From assembly GCA_023424275.1 (NCBI GenBank), contig JAFAED010000563.1, positions 1 to 7,201 of the forward strand: 7,201 nucleotides of DNA, given 5' to 3'. The DNA is from Pseudomonadota bacterium (lineage in GTDB: Bacteria > Pseudomonadota > Alphaproteobacteria > Sphingomonadales > Sphingomonadaceae). The position numbers and the translations under genes were made by a program. Below the pieces are notes generated by a model. The model did no database searches, was not told where the DNA came from, and saw only the letters and a list, made by a program, of their open reading frames with translations. Positions 1-6,542 of the stretch are shown in pieces; the first letter of the stretch is position 1, and the number at the start of each line of letters is the position of its first letter.

Positions 1-17
1 CACGAGGGGTCGGGGCG

Positions 18-470
18 ATGCGGACATATCTGGTGGTGATCGACGACAGCCCGGAAGCGTCGCTGGGGCTGCGCTTTGCCGCGCGCCGTGCGGCGCGAAC
101 AGGCGGCGGGGTCATCATCCTCGCGATCATTCCGCCGCAGGATTTTGTCGCGTTCGGCGGCGTGCAGGCGACGATCGAGGCCGAGGCGCGCGAACATGCC
201 GAGGAACTGGTTGCCGCCGCGTCCGATGCGGTCGTGCAGGAAGGCGTCACGCCGCAGATCCTGATCAAGGCGGGAAAACCCGCCGAGGTGGTTCGCGAGG
301 TGATCGGGGCGAGCGACGAGATTGCCGCGCTGGTGCTGGCGACCGCCGCGTCCGGCGCCCCGGGACCGCTGGTCGCGCATTTCACCGGACAGGATGCGGG
401 AACCCTCCCCTGTCCGGTGATGCTGGTGCCGGGCGGGATCGACATCGCCCGGCTCGACGCGCTGAGTTAG
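18..470 (+). CDS. Universal stress protein (UspA family), single domain
   Basis: A 150-residue protein, the usual size of a single Usp domain. Usp proteins are small cytoplasmic alpha/beta proteins, often dimeric and nucleotide-binding, that support survival under starvation and stress. The N-terminus MRTYLVVIDDSPEA has the typical first strand and acidic Asp pair (D9, D10). A helix follows (about 14-28), then a second strand (31-38), a basic/acidic helix (53-74) and the closing strand VLATA (106-110). The C-terminal glycine loop resembles the ATP-binding G-2X-G-9X-G(S/T) motif, but the spacing seen is G113-2X-G116-11X-G128-T129, so nucleotide binding is uncertain. The protein ends with the typical CPVMLVPGG strand. 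ATG at 18 is preceded by a G-rich GAGGGG/GGGG stretch that can act as ribosome-binding site. The upstream neighbour lies outside the window. The gene is convergent with the membrane-protein gene, 9 bases away, and I see no terminator there. Family assignment is firm; the specific role is unknown. Confidence 0.9.
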   Translation: MRTYLVVIDDSPEASLGLRFAARRAARTGGGVIILAIIPPQDFVAFGGVQATIEAEAREHAEELVAAASDAVVQEGVTPQILIKAGKPAEVVREVIGASDEIAALVLATAASGAPGPLVAHFTGQDAGTLPCPVMLVPGGIDIARLDALS

Positions 471-479
471 CGCGCCGCG

Positions 480-869
480 TCAGACGACGAGCGAGCGCGG
501 CACGCCCGCGTCCTTCCATTCGAGGATCGCGAAGCCGAGCACGCCGATGGCTTGCGCGACGACGACCGCAATGCCGAGGCCGGTCATCTGTGCCGCAAAG
601 GTCGCGACAACCGCAAAGCTGGCCGCGACCCAGCCGAGATTGCCGAGCGCAACCAGCTTGACCAGCGCCGGGTTCGGGATCGCCTGGCGCGCGGCAACGA
701 TCATCAGCAGCGCGGCGGCAAGGCAAATCCAGCCGCCAACGGCAACGACGCTCGCGGGCAGGCCAAGTAGCGCGCCGACGGGTGCGGCGGCGAGCAGCCC
801 GATGGCAAAAACGCCTCCGCAGGTGATGGCGTCGGCGACGAGGATATTCTTGAGGTTGAGGATCGACAT
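480..869 (-). CDS. Small four-helix inner-membrane protein of unknown function
   Basis: A 129-residue, strongly hydrophobic protein starting MSILNLKNILVAD. Four likely transmembrane segments are visible at about residues 8-34, 40-60, 68-91 and 95-116, joined by short loops (RQAIPNPALVK at 61-71). The C-terminus is short and polar (EWKDAGVPRSLVV). There is no signal peptide, no conserved catalytic or metal-binding pattern, and no family I recognise. The frame stays open upstream to 1322, but the start at 869 is clear because AAAGGAGA (minus strand, about 875-882) sits at ideal spacing before this ATG. The longer version would run through the divergent regulator gene. Its 5' end faces that XRE/MmyB-type regulator across 117 bases, a layout in which the regulator commonly controls the divergent gene. 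Good evidence for being a real gene; function unknown. Confidence 0.8.
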   Translation of the reverse strand: MSILNLKNILVADAITCGGVFAIGLLAAAPVGALLGLPASVVAVGGWICLAAALLMIVAARQAIPNPALVKLVALGNLGWVAASFAVVATFAAQMTGLGIAVVVAQAIGVLGFAILEWKDAGVPRSLVV

Positions 870-986
870 AGTGGTTCTCCTTTCGACCCCGTCAAATTGG
901 ACTCGAAAGTGAATGGCGTCGATTACGCCCGAGGTAATGGAAATGCGGAAGGCGGAGGTATAGCTCTCTGGACGAAGGAGATAATC
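870..986. promoter_or_regulatory. Divergent promoter region between membrane protein and XRE regulator
   Basis: This 117-base gap must hold the promoters of both divergent genes. A perfect inverted repeat GGCGT-CGATT-ACGCC lies at 915-929 and is the clearest operator candidate. On the plus strand, TTGGAC (897-902), an 18-base spacer and GATTAC (921-926) form a weak sigma-70-like promoter for the regulator. Its -10 falls inside the inverted repeat, which would suit autorepression. Clear ribosome-binding sites flank the gap: AAAGGAGA before the membrane protein and GAAGGAG (974-980) before the regulator. A TATACC on the minus strand (962-957) could be the -10 of the other direction, but I found no convincing -35. 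The bases are as stated; their regulatory use is inference. Confidence 0.4.
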
Positions 987-1769
987 ATGCAAGTCGCGAC
1001 GCTGGGCGAACAATTGCGCGAATGGCGCACGCGCCGCCGGATGAGCCAGATGGACCTTGCGCTCGATACGGAGATATCGACGCGGCACCTGAGCTTTATC
1101 GAGACGGGCCGGTCGAAGCCGAGTGCGGCGATGTTGCAGCGGATCGCGGATTGCCTCGAGGTGCCGCACCGCGCACGCAACGCGCTGCTGCTCGCCGCCG
1201 GCTATGCGCCCGACTATCAAGAACGGCCGCTCGACAGCGACGAGATGGCGGGCATGCGCGCCATCGTCGAGCATGTGCTGAAGGGACACGAACCCTATCC
1301 CGCACTCGCGGTCGACCGGCACTGGAACATGGTCGCGGCGAACGGCGCGGTCGAAATCCTCGCTCAGCTAGCCGCCCCGCACCTGTTCGAACCGCCCGTC
1401 AACGTGCTCCGTATTGCCCTCCATCCCGAGGGTTTGGCCCCGCATATAGCGAATCGCGGCGAGTGGCGGGCGCACCTGCTCGAGCGGCTCGACCACCAGA
1501 TCGATGCGAGCGGCGACGCCGGATTGATGGAATTGCGCGCAGAACTGGCCGGCTATCCGGCCGAGACCGAAGAGCATCATCGTGGCGCGGCGAACGGCAT
1601 TGCGGTGCCGCTGATCCTCGACACGCCGATGGGGCAGATTCGCTTCGTCTCGACGGTGACGATCTTCGGGACGCCGGTCGATATCACGCTGTCGGAGTTG
1701 GCGATCGAAGCCTTCTTCCCGGCGGATGCGGAGAGCGCGGTGCTGCTGCAGGCGATGGCGGCGAAATAA
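987..1769 (+). CDS. XRE-family regulator with MmyB-like ligand-binding domain
   Basis: A 260-residue DNA-binding transcription factor. Residues about 6-62 form a Cro/C1-type helix-turn-helix: LGEQLREWRTRRRMSQ, then LALDTEISTRHLSFIETG with the RHLSFIETGRS hallmark and a final helix MLQRIADCLEVP. Residues about 100-255 match the MmyB-like ligand-binding domain (PAS-like fold), with the family signature PYPALAVDRHWNMVAANGAV at 104-123 and the C-terminal block STVTIFGTPVDITLSELAIE. Family members are cytoplasmic one-component regulators that sense small molecules, often unidentified, and commonly control a divergently placed gene. That would be the four-helix membrane protein here. The frame is open from 897, but ATG at 987 is chosen because GAAGGAG lies 6 bases upstream and the HTH starts immediately. 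The 3' end is 17 bases from the convergent rnr stop, with no hairpin between. Ligand unknown. Confidence 0.92.
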   Translation: MQVATLGEQLREWRTRRRMSQMDLALDTEISTRHLSFIETGRSKPSAAMLQRIADCLEVPHRARNALLLAAGYAPDYQERPLDSDEMAGMRAIVEHVLKGHEPYPALAVDRHWNMVAANGAVEILAQLAAPHLFEPPVNVLRIALHPEGLAPHIANRGEWRAHLLERLDHQIDASGDAGLMELRAELAGYPAETEEHHRGAANGIAVPLILDTPMGQIRFVSTVTIFGTPVDITLSELAIEAFFPADAESAVLLQAMAAK

Positions 1770-1786
1770 TTACCCTCGTTAGCGAT

Positions 1787-4108
1787 TTAGCGGCGCTTGC
1801 CCTTGTGCTTGATGTTCGCCGGGCGACCGCGCTTGCCGACCATATGCTTGCCGGCCTTGTCCTTCGTGGGGCGCGTCCCCTTCAGCCCATCGCGTCGCGG
1901 CGGGCGGTTGCGGAAGCCGCCCTCCGGTGCGTCCGGCAGTTCGAAACGAAGCGCACCGCTGATCGGGTTGGCATCCATCAGTCGGAGCTCGATCCGCTGC
2001 CCGGTCGTGTAGCTGACGCGGCCATGTTCGCTGTCGAGGCTGCGTGCCGCTTCGTCGTAGAAGAAGCGCTCGCTGCCAAGCGTCGACACCGGCACGAGAC
2101 CGTCGCCGCCGAGGCCGTCGACGGTGGCGAAAAAGCCGAAGGGCTGGACGCCGGTGATCCGCGCGACGACAATCTCGCCGGTCTTGGTCGCGAGATAGGC
2201 GGCGACATAGCGGTCGACCGTCTCGCGCTCGGCTTCCATCGCGCGGCGTTCGAGCGCGCTGATCGCCTCACCTATGCGCGACAGGCCTTTTGCGTCGGCT
2301 TCCCCCAGCCCTGTGCGAGCAGGCAAATCTTTCGGCTTGCCTGGCACTTCCAGCTTGTACGAATCGACAAGCGCGCGGTGAACAATCAGGTCGGCATAAC
2401 GGCGGATCGGCGAAGTGAAATGCGCGTAGCTGCCGAGCGCGAGGCCGAAATGCCCTGCATTGGCGGGGCCATAATAGGCCTGCGTCTGGCTGCGCAGGAT
2501 CGCCTGCATGATCTCGGGCAACCGGTCGTCTTCCGAAAAGCCGTCGATCAGGCGGTTGAACACTGCGGGCGTGATGACCTGCCCCAGCGAGAAGCTCTGC
2601 TCGAATGTTTCGAGATAATCCTTGAGGCCGACGAGCTTCTCGCGGCTTGGCGGCTCGTGGATCCGGTACATGACGGGCGATTTCTTCGCCTCCAGCGCCT
2701 TAGCCGCGGCGACGTTGGCCGCGATCATATAATCCTCGATCAAGCGCATCGAATCGAGCCGGTCGCGGACGCGGATTTCGGCGATGCTACCCTGTTCGTC
2801 GAGGATGACCTGGCGTTCGGGCAGGTCGAGGTCGAGCGGGTCGCGCGCGGCGCGCGCCTTCGCAAGCAGCGCCCAGCAAGCCCACAGATTCTTGAGGGTC
2901 GGCAGGACGTCGGCGTCCCATTCGTCGCGCGGCGCGTCGGCATCATAGGCGGCTTGCGCATGTTCGTAGGCGATGTTCGCACGGAGCCGGACGAGCGCCC
3001 GTACGAACCGCCATGAGGTGACTTTCCCGTGCTTGTCGATGACAAGGTGACACGCCATCGCGGCACGGTCCTGCCCCGCTTTCAGCGAACAGACGCCCGC
3101 CGACAAGGTTTCGGGCAGCATCGGAACGACCTGGTCGGGGAAATAGACGCTGTTGCCGCGCCGCCGCGCCTCGCGGTCGAGCGCGCCGTCGGGACGGACA
3201 TAATAGCTGACATCGGCAATCGCGACGATTGCCCGAAAGCCGCCCTTGTTGCCGGGCTCGTCGTCAGGGATCGCCCAGACGGCGTCGTCATGGTCGCGCG
3301 CGTCGATCGGGTCGATCGCGACGATCGGCAGGTCGCGCAGATCCTCGCGCCCGTCGGGGGTGAGCGGCAGCTTGGCCGCGCGCTCGGCCTCGGCGAGCGT
3401 CTCGCCGTCAAAGACATGCGGGATCTCGTGGCGTGCAATCGCGATCATGCTCAAGGCGCGCGGCGCGAAGGGATCGCCGATGCGGTCGATAACCTTTGCC
3501 TTGATCGCCGGCCCGCGACCCGTCAGTTCGGCGCGAACGAGATCGCCGATATCGGCATCGCCCTTGTCGGCGACGGCAAAGTCATAGCGCGCACGCTTGT
3601 CGGCGGGACGCAGCCAGATCATCGGCTTGCCGCCGGGGCCGACGTCTTCGACAAGTACGCCGATCACCATCTCGGCACTCGCCTGCAACCGCTTCATCGG
3701 GTGCGCGACATGGCCGTTGCCGCGTTCCTCGGTGCGCGCGAGGATGCGGTCGCCGACGCCGAGGGCGCCTTTCCTCCCCTGCTCCATTACGCGCAGGCGC
3801 GGCGCCGGCCCGGCGCCTTCCCAACGATCGGGAACCGCCCAGAGATTGCTGCCCTCGATCGCGACCACGCGCAGCACGGTCACGCGCGGCAGACCGCCAT
3901 GTTTGTGAAAGGCGCGGCCGGGAGCGAGATCGACGAGCCCCTCGTCGGTCATGTCCTTGAGCAGCGCCTTCAGCGCGATCTTTTCATTGCCGTGGAGCGC
4001 GAAATGCTTCGCGATCTCGCGCTTGCCGACCGCATCCTTGCTCTCTTCGATAAAGCGAAGGATCTGCTCCGACGTGGGCAGGCCTGCGGGCTTTTGCCGT
4101 TTCGCCAA
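1787..4108 (-). CDS. rnr: Ribonuclease R (RNB-family 3'-5' exoribonuclease)
   Basis: A 773-residue hydrolytic 3'-5' exoribonuclease that degrades structured RNA in the cytoplasm and takes part in mRNA and rRNA decay and quality control. Domain order: N-terminal winged helix (about 13-65, EQILRFIEESKDAVGKREIAK), cold-shock RNA-binding domains (about 75-225), RNB catalytic domain (about 255-575), S1 domain (643-715, GEIVVARITGVQPFGFFATV) and a basic tail (731-773) rich in Arg and Lys. The magnesium-binding catalytic centre is intact: IDPIDARDHDDA gives D266, D272, D274 and D275. The conserved HFTSPIRRYADLIVHR lies at 563-578. Length is normal for alphaproteobacteria (E. coli RNase R is about 813). 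The start is TTG at 4108-4106, directly after the proS TAA and in the same frame; a GGGCGGA stretch about 8 bases upstream could serve as ribosome-binding site. The next ATG (Met53) would delete most of the winged helix, so TTG is preferred. It is the last gene of the phaR-proS-rnr run, so translation is probably coupled to proS. Confidence 0.95.
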   Translation of the reverse strand: MAKRQKPAGLPTSEQILRFIEESKDAVGKREIAKHFALHGNEKIALKALLKDMTDEGLVDLAPGRAFHKHGGLPRVTVLRVVAIEGSNLWAVPDRWEGAGPAPRLRVMEQGRKGALGVGDRILARTEERGNGHVAHPMKRLQASAEMVIGVLVEDVGPGGKPMIWLRPADKRARYDFAVADKGDADIGDLVRAELTGRGPAIKAKVIDRIGDPFAPRALSMIAIARHEIPHVFDGETLAEAERAAKLPLTPDGREDLRDLPIVAIDPIDARDHDDAVWAIPDDEPGNKGGFRAIVAIADVSYYVRPDGALDREARRRGNSVYFPDQVVPMLPETLSAGVCSLKAGQDRAAMACHLVIDKHGKVTSWRFVRALVRLRANIAYEHAQAAYDADAPRDEWDADVLPTLKNLWACWALLAKARAARDPLDLDLPERQVILDEQGSIAEIRVRDRLDSMRLIEDYMIAANVAAAKALEAKKSPVMYRIHEPPSREKLVGLKDYLETFEQSFSLGQVITPAVFNRLIDGFSEDDRLPEIMQAILRSQTQAYYGPANAGHFGLALGSYAHFTSPIRRYADLIVHRALVDSYKLEVPGKPKDLPARTGLGEADAKGLSRIGEAISALERRAMEAERETVDRYVAAYLATKTGEIVVARITGVQPFGFFATVDGLGGDGLVPVSTLGSERFFYDEAARSLDSEHGRVSYTTGQRIELRLMDANPISGALRFELPDAPEGGFRNRPPRRDGLKGTRPTKDKAGKHMVGKRGRPANIKHKGKRR

Positions 4109-5635
4109 TTAGTAGGTCCGCCCGATGAGCACGCGCTCGACCGCCGGTTCGCCGGTGAAGAAACAGGTCCCGTCGGCGGGCGCAGCATCGAGCGGCGTGT
4201 TGCGCATCGTGAGCTTGAGCGCCTTCAGCTGCTCGACGATTCCGTCGAGGACCGCGCCGGTGGGGCGCGACCATTGCACCTCGACCCAGCCGGTGAACTT
4301 GCCTTCGCCAGCATAGTGCGCGGCAAGATCGGTCACGTCGCGGCGGATATTGGCGTGGAGCCGCTCTTTCGCCTCGGCATGGAGATTGCCCTGGATCTCG
4401 CCGAGCGTCGCGACGGCCGCCGCAACAAACTCGCCGCGCGGGACAAAGGCGCTGTTGAGCTTGCCGTCGTCCTTATAGAGGCGGTCGCGGCGGATCACCG
4501 CGACATTGCCGCCAGCGACGTCGCGCGGGCCGATTTCGACGATGATCGGCGCGCCCTTCTTGACCCAGCCCCAGCGCTTGGTCTGCGCCTTGTTGGCATT
4601 GGTGTCGAACAGCACGCGAACGGGTTCGCGGAACGCATCGAGCGCCTTCAACTCCTTCTCCAGCGAAGCGCAATAGTCGAGGATTGCGGCATCCTCTTCA
4701 TTGTCGCGCAGCATCGGCACGATGACGATCTGGTGCGGGGCGATCCGCGGCGGGCAGCGGAGGCCGTCGTCGTCGCCATGCGTCATGATCACCGCGCCGA
4801 TCGTGCGGGTCGTCATGCCCCAGCTGACGGTGTGGCACAGGCTGTGCCCGCCATCCTTGTCCTGGAAGCGGATATTCGCCGCTTCGGCAAAACCGGTGCC
4901 AAGATAATGCGAGGTGCCGGCCTGCAGTGCCTTGCCGTCCTGCATCATCGCCTCGATCGAAAAGGTCGCGGCGGCGCCGGGGAAGCGCTCGTGCTCGGGC
5001 TTTTCGCCGACGATCACCGGGACAGCGAGCGCGTCTTCGGCGACGCTGCGATAAAGCTCGAGTGCGCGCATCGTCTCGGCAAGCGCATCTTCCTTGCTGT
5101 CGTGCGCGCTATGGCCTTCCTGCCACAGGAATTCGGCGGTGCGCAGGAACATGCGCGTGCGCATTTCCCAACGCACGACATTCGCCCACTGGTTGACCTT
5201 CAGCGGCAGGTCGCGCCAGCTTTGCACCCAGCGGCTCATGGCCGCGCCAATGATGGTTTCCGAAGTCGGCCGGACGATCAGCGGCTCCTCGAGCTTCGCC
5301 TGCGGGTCGGGGATCAGCTTGCCCTTGCCGTCGCTGATCAGCCGATGGTGCGTGACGACCGCCATTTCCTTCGCGAAACCATCGACATGGTCGGCTTCCT
5401 TCTCAAAGAAGCTCAAGGGAATGAAGAGCGGGAAATAACAGTTCTGGACGCCCATATCCTTGATGCCGGCGTCCATGATCGCCTGGATGCGTTCCCACAT
5501 GCCATAGCCCCACGGCTTGATGACCATACAGCCGCGAACGCCCGATTCCTCGGCAAGATCGGCTTCCGCAATCACTTCCTGATACCAGGCCGCGAAGTCG
5601 GCCTGCCGGGTTACGCTGAGCGCATGTTTGACCAT
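4109..5635 (-). CDS. proS: Prolyl-tRNA synthetase, archaeal/eukaryotic-like (type 3)
   Basis: A 508-residue class II aminoacyl-tRNA synthetase that charges tRNA-Pro with proline in the cytoplasm. Visible elements: the motif 1 region with WGYGMWERIQ (42-51); the proline-specific TxE loop RPTSETIIG (T124, E126); motif 2 in 155-178 (WEMRTRMFLRTAEFLWQEGH); motif 3 at 273-293 (GMTTRTIGAVIMTHGDDDGLR); an anticodon-binding domain at about 298-405; and a C-terminal domain (410-508) ending in tyrosine (GRTY). This is the archaeal/eukaryotic-like layout. The large insertion editing domain found between motifs 2 and 3 in the E. coli type is absent, so editing of misacylated tRNA would need a separate protein. 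The C-terminal domain keeps only one cysteine (C491), so the four-cysteine zinc site known from the Thermus enzyme appears lost. The ATG at 5635 matches the usual family N-terminus, but no strong ribosome-binding site precedes it. It lies 43 bases after phaR and directly abuts rnr. Confidence 0.95.
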   Translation of the reverse strand: MVKHALSVTRQADFAAWYQEVIAEADLAEESGVRGCMVIKPWGYGMWERIQAIMDAGIKDMGVQNCYFPLFIPLSFFEKEADHVDGFAKEMAVVTHHRLISDGKGKLIPDPQAKLEEPLIVRPTSETIIGAAMSRWVQSWRDLPLKVNQWANVVRWEMRTRMFLRTAEFLWQEGHSAHDSKEDALAETMRALELYRSVAEDALAVPVIVGEKPEHERFPGAAATFSIEAMMQDGKALQAGTSHYLGTGFAEAANIRFQDKDGGHSLCHTVSWGMTTRTIGAVIMTHGDDDGLRCPPRIAPHQIVIVPMLRDNEEDAAILDYCASLEKELKALDAFREPVRVLFDTNANKAQTKRWGWVKKGAPIIVEIGPRDVAGGNVAVIRRDRLYKDDGKLNSAFVPRGEFVAAAVATLGEIQGNLHAEAKERLHANIRRDVTDLAAHYAGEGKFTGWVEVQWSRPTGAVLDGIVEQLKALKLTMRNTPLDAAPADGTCFFTGEPAVERVLIGRTY

Positions 5636-5678
5636 GATATTTCGTATTTTCCAAAGCTGGGGCGCCGCGGCGGCCCGA

Positions 5679-6218
5679 TTAATTCTTCTTGGCGAGAGCG
5701 GCCTTGAGCTCGGCCACCTCGGCCTTGAGCGCGGCGATCTCCGCGTCCTTGGCCTTGTTTCCGCCCGCTCCTGGCATGAAAGCGCCCGCAGCCTGCTGGA
5801 ACATCTCCATATTGCGCCGGGTCAGTTCGGCGAGCGGGTTCGACCCCAGCGCTCCCTCCAGCGCCGAGCGGACGTCGTTCTGGTTCTTGCGGAACGCCGT
5901 CATCGACGCTTCCAGATATTGCGGAACCATCGACTGCATCTTGTCGCCGTACATGCCGATCAGGTGGCGCAGGAAATTGACCGGCAGCAATGTTTCGCCG
6001 CGCGTTTCCTCGTCCATGATGATCTGCGTCAGGACATTGTGCGTGATATCGTCGCCGCTCTTCGCATCGACGACGCGAAATTCGCGGCCATCGCGCACCA
6101 TCGCCCCCAAATCCTCGAGCGTGATGTAGCAGCTGCGTTCGGTATCATAGAGCCGCCGGTTGGCGTATTTCTTGATCGTGACGACGCCATCATCCGCCGC
6201 CCCCTTGGACTTCGCCAT
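5679..6218 (-). CDS. phaR: Polyhydroxyalkanoate synthesis repressor PhaR
   Basis: A 179-residue cytoplasmic DNA-binding regulator of the PHB/PHA accumulation family. In characterised members PhaR binds both DNA and PHA polymer and represses phasin and its own gene until granules appear. Residues about 13-72 match the PHB_acc_N DNA-binding domain: TIKKYANRRLYDTERSCYIT, then DITHNVLTQIIMDEE. The PHB_acc region follows at about 75-115 (LPVNFLRHLIGMYGDKMQSM). The C-terminus (156-178) is a short predicted coiled coil with hydrophobics I161, L164, V168, L171 and L175. An in-frame ATG at 6239 would add seven residues, but Met at 6218 is preferred because AAGGAG lies 11 bases upstream of it, while nothing convincing precedes 6239. 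No phaC, phaA, phaB or phasin gene is in the window, so it acts on targets elsewhere and probably on itself. It leads the run with proS and rnr. Only a GC-rich stretch without a T-tract separates it from proS, so I see no terminator there. Confidence 0.93.
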   Translation of the reverse strand: MAKSKGAADDGVVTIKKYANRRLYDTERSCYITLEDLGAMVRDGREFRVVDAKSGDDITHNVLTQIIMDEETRGETLLPVNFLRHLIGMYGDKMQSMVPQYLEASMTAFRKNQNDVRSALEGALGSNPLAELTRRNMEMFQQAAGAFMPGAGGNKAKDAEIAALKAEVAELKAALAKKN

Positions 6219-6280
6219 CTTGACCCGCGCTCCTTGCATTCCGGACCATGGCGATCGCGCCGCGCCGGACAGACCCTCGC

Positions 6281-6308
6281 ATTAGCATCAAATTATGATG
6301 CGTCGCAA
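6281..6308 (-). promoter_or_regulatory. Candidate phaR promoter overlapping inverted repeats
   Basis: Read on the minus strand, TTGCGA (6308-6303), a 16-base spacer and GCTAAT (6286-6281) form a plausible sigma-70 promoter. Transcription would start near 6274, about 55 bases before the phaR ATG. Two symmetric sequences overlap it. TGC-GTC-GCA (6299-6307) covers the -35; as I recall, PhaR in Paracoccus and Rhodobacter recognises TGC-N3/4-GCA-like sites. A perfect GCATCA-N5-TGATGC repeat (6285-6301) fills the spacer. Together they suit PhaR autorepression, which is known in the family. The promoter and operator roles are inferred. Confidence 0.45.
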
Positions 6309-6490
6309 CACGCGCAGAATAGGGCTGTGCCGGGCGCTGAAGTCGGGGATGATTCGGCGCACTTCCGCGGCCATCGCCTATATTCACCGCCTAATATATG
6401 GCTCCTCGCGTGATCGCTTCACCGATGGAGTGGCTCGGGCCATCGCCGAAGCCTCCGCGCCTCGCCCTGCGACGGGCAAAATGGCAAAAC
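6309..6490. other. Intergenic stretch without a recognisable gene
   Basis: This stretch lies between the phaR promoter and the AT-rich receptor leader. Open frames cross it on both strands, but none has a convincing ribosome-binding site or a recognisable protein. The only structure I see is an AT-rich hairpin-capable repeat at 6376-6402, listed separately, and a short GCCC-TGCGAC-GGGC hairpin near 6464-6477 without a T-tract. It has no tRNA-like folding that I can see. Confidence 0.5.
6376..6402. repeat. AT-rich inverted repeat in GC-rich gap
   Basis: GCC-TATATT (6376-6384), an 8-base loop CACCGCCT and AATATA-T-GGC (6393-6402) form a nine-pair stem with one bulged T at 6399. The AT-only core stands out in a GC-rich neighbourhood. 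It could be an operator, an RNA hairpin or chance. Each arm resembles a -10 box (TATATT), but no -35 partner is at the right distance on either strand. Confidence 0.35.
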
Positions 6491-6503
6491 GTAACTTAGT
6501 TAC
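6491..6503. repeat. Short palindrome GTAAC-TTA-GTTAC
   Basis: A perfect 5-bp inverted repeat with a 3-base centre at the upstream edge of the AT-rich leader. The spacing suits a small dimeric regulator's operator, but it is short and could be chance. About 17 bases downstream lies GTGACA (6520-6525), a 5/6 match to a -35 box; no convincing -10 follows it. Confidence 0.25.
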
Positions 6504-6542
6504 AATCGAAACGTTATTCGTGACATTTTTTTCGCAACATGG

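Noticed and set aside
18..470. Usp glycine loop as a canonical ATP-binding motif
   Set aside because: The spacing is G-2X-G-11X-GT rather than G-2X-G-9X-G(S/T), so ATP binding was not claimed.
897..986. Upstream start of the XRE regulator at 897
   Set aside because: The 30 extra residues look non-conserved and run through the operator candidate. GAAGGAG before ATG 987 and the HTH beginning right after it favour the shorter form.
870..1322. N-terminal extension of the membrane protein to 1322
   Set aside because: It would run antisense through the regulator's HTH, while a strong ribosome-binding site precedes the ATG at 869.
1770..1786. Bidirectional terminator between the XRE regulator and rnr
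   Set aside because: The 17 bases contain no inverted repeat or T-tract; no terminator is visible here.
1022..3016. 664-codon plus-strand frame spanning the XRE regulator and the 3' part of rnr
   Set aside because: It is out of frame with the regulator and antisense to rnr, both well supported. The product is Arg/Ala/Asp-rich with no domain.
5636..5678. GC-rich hairpin between phaR and proS as a terminator
   Set aside because: The stem is imperfect and no T-tract follows on the minus strand, so it does not qualify as an intrinsic terminator.
3029..5707. 892-codon open frame on the plus strand, antisense to rnr and proS
   Set aside because: The minus-strand frame encodes clear RNase R and ProRS with intact motifs. 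The antisense product is low-complexity (Asp/Arg/Ala-rich), has no recognisable domain and crosses gene boundaries; long antisense frames are expected in GC-rich genes.
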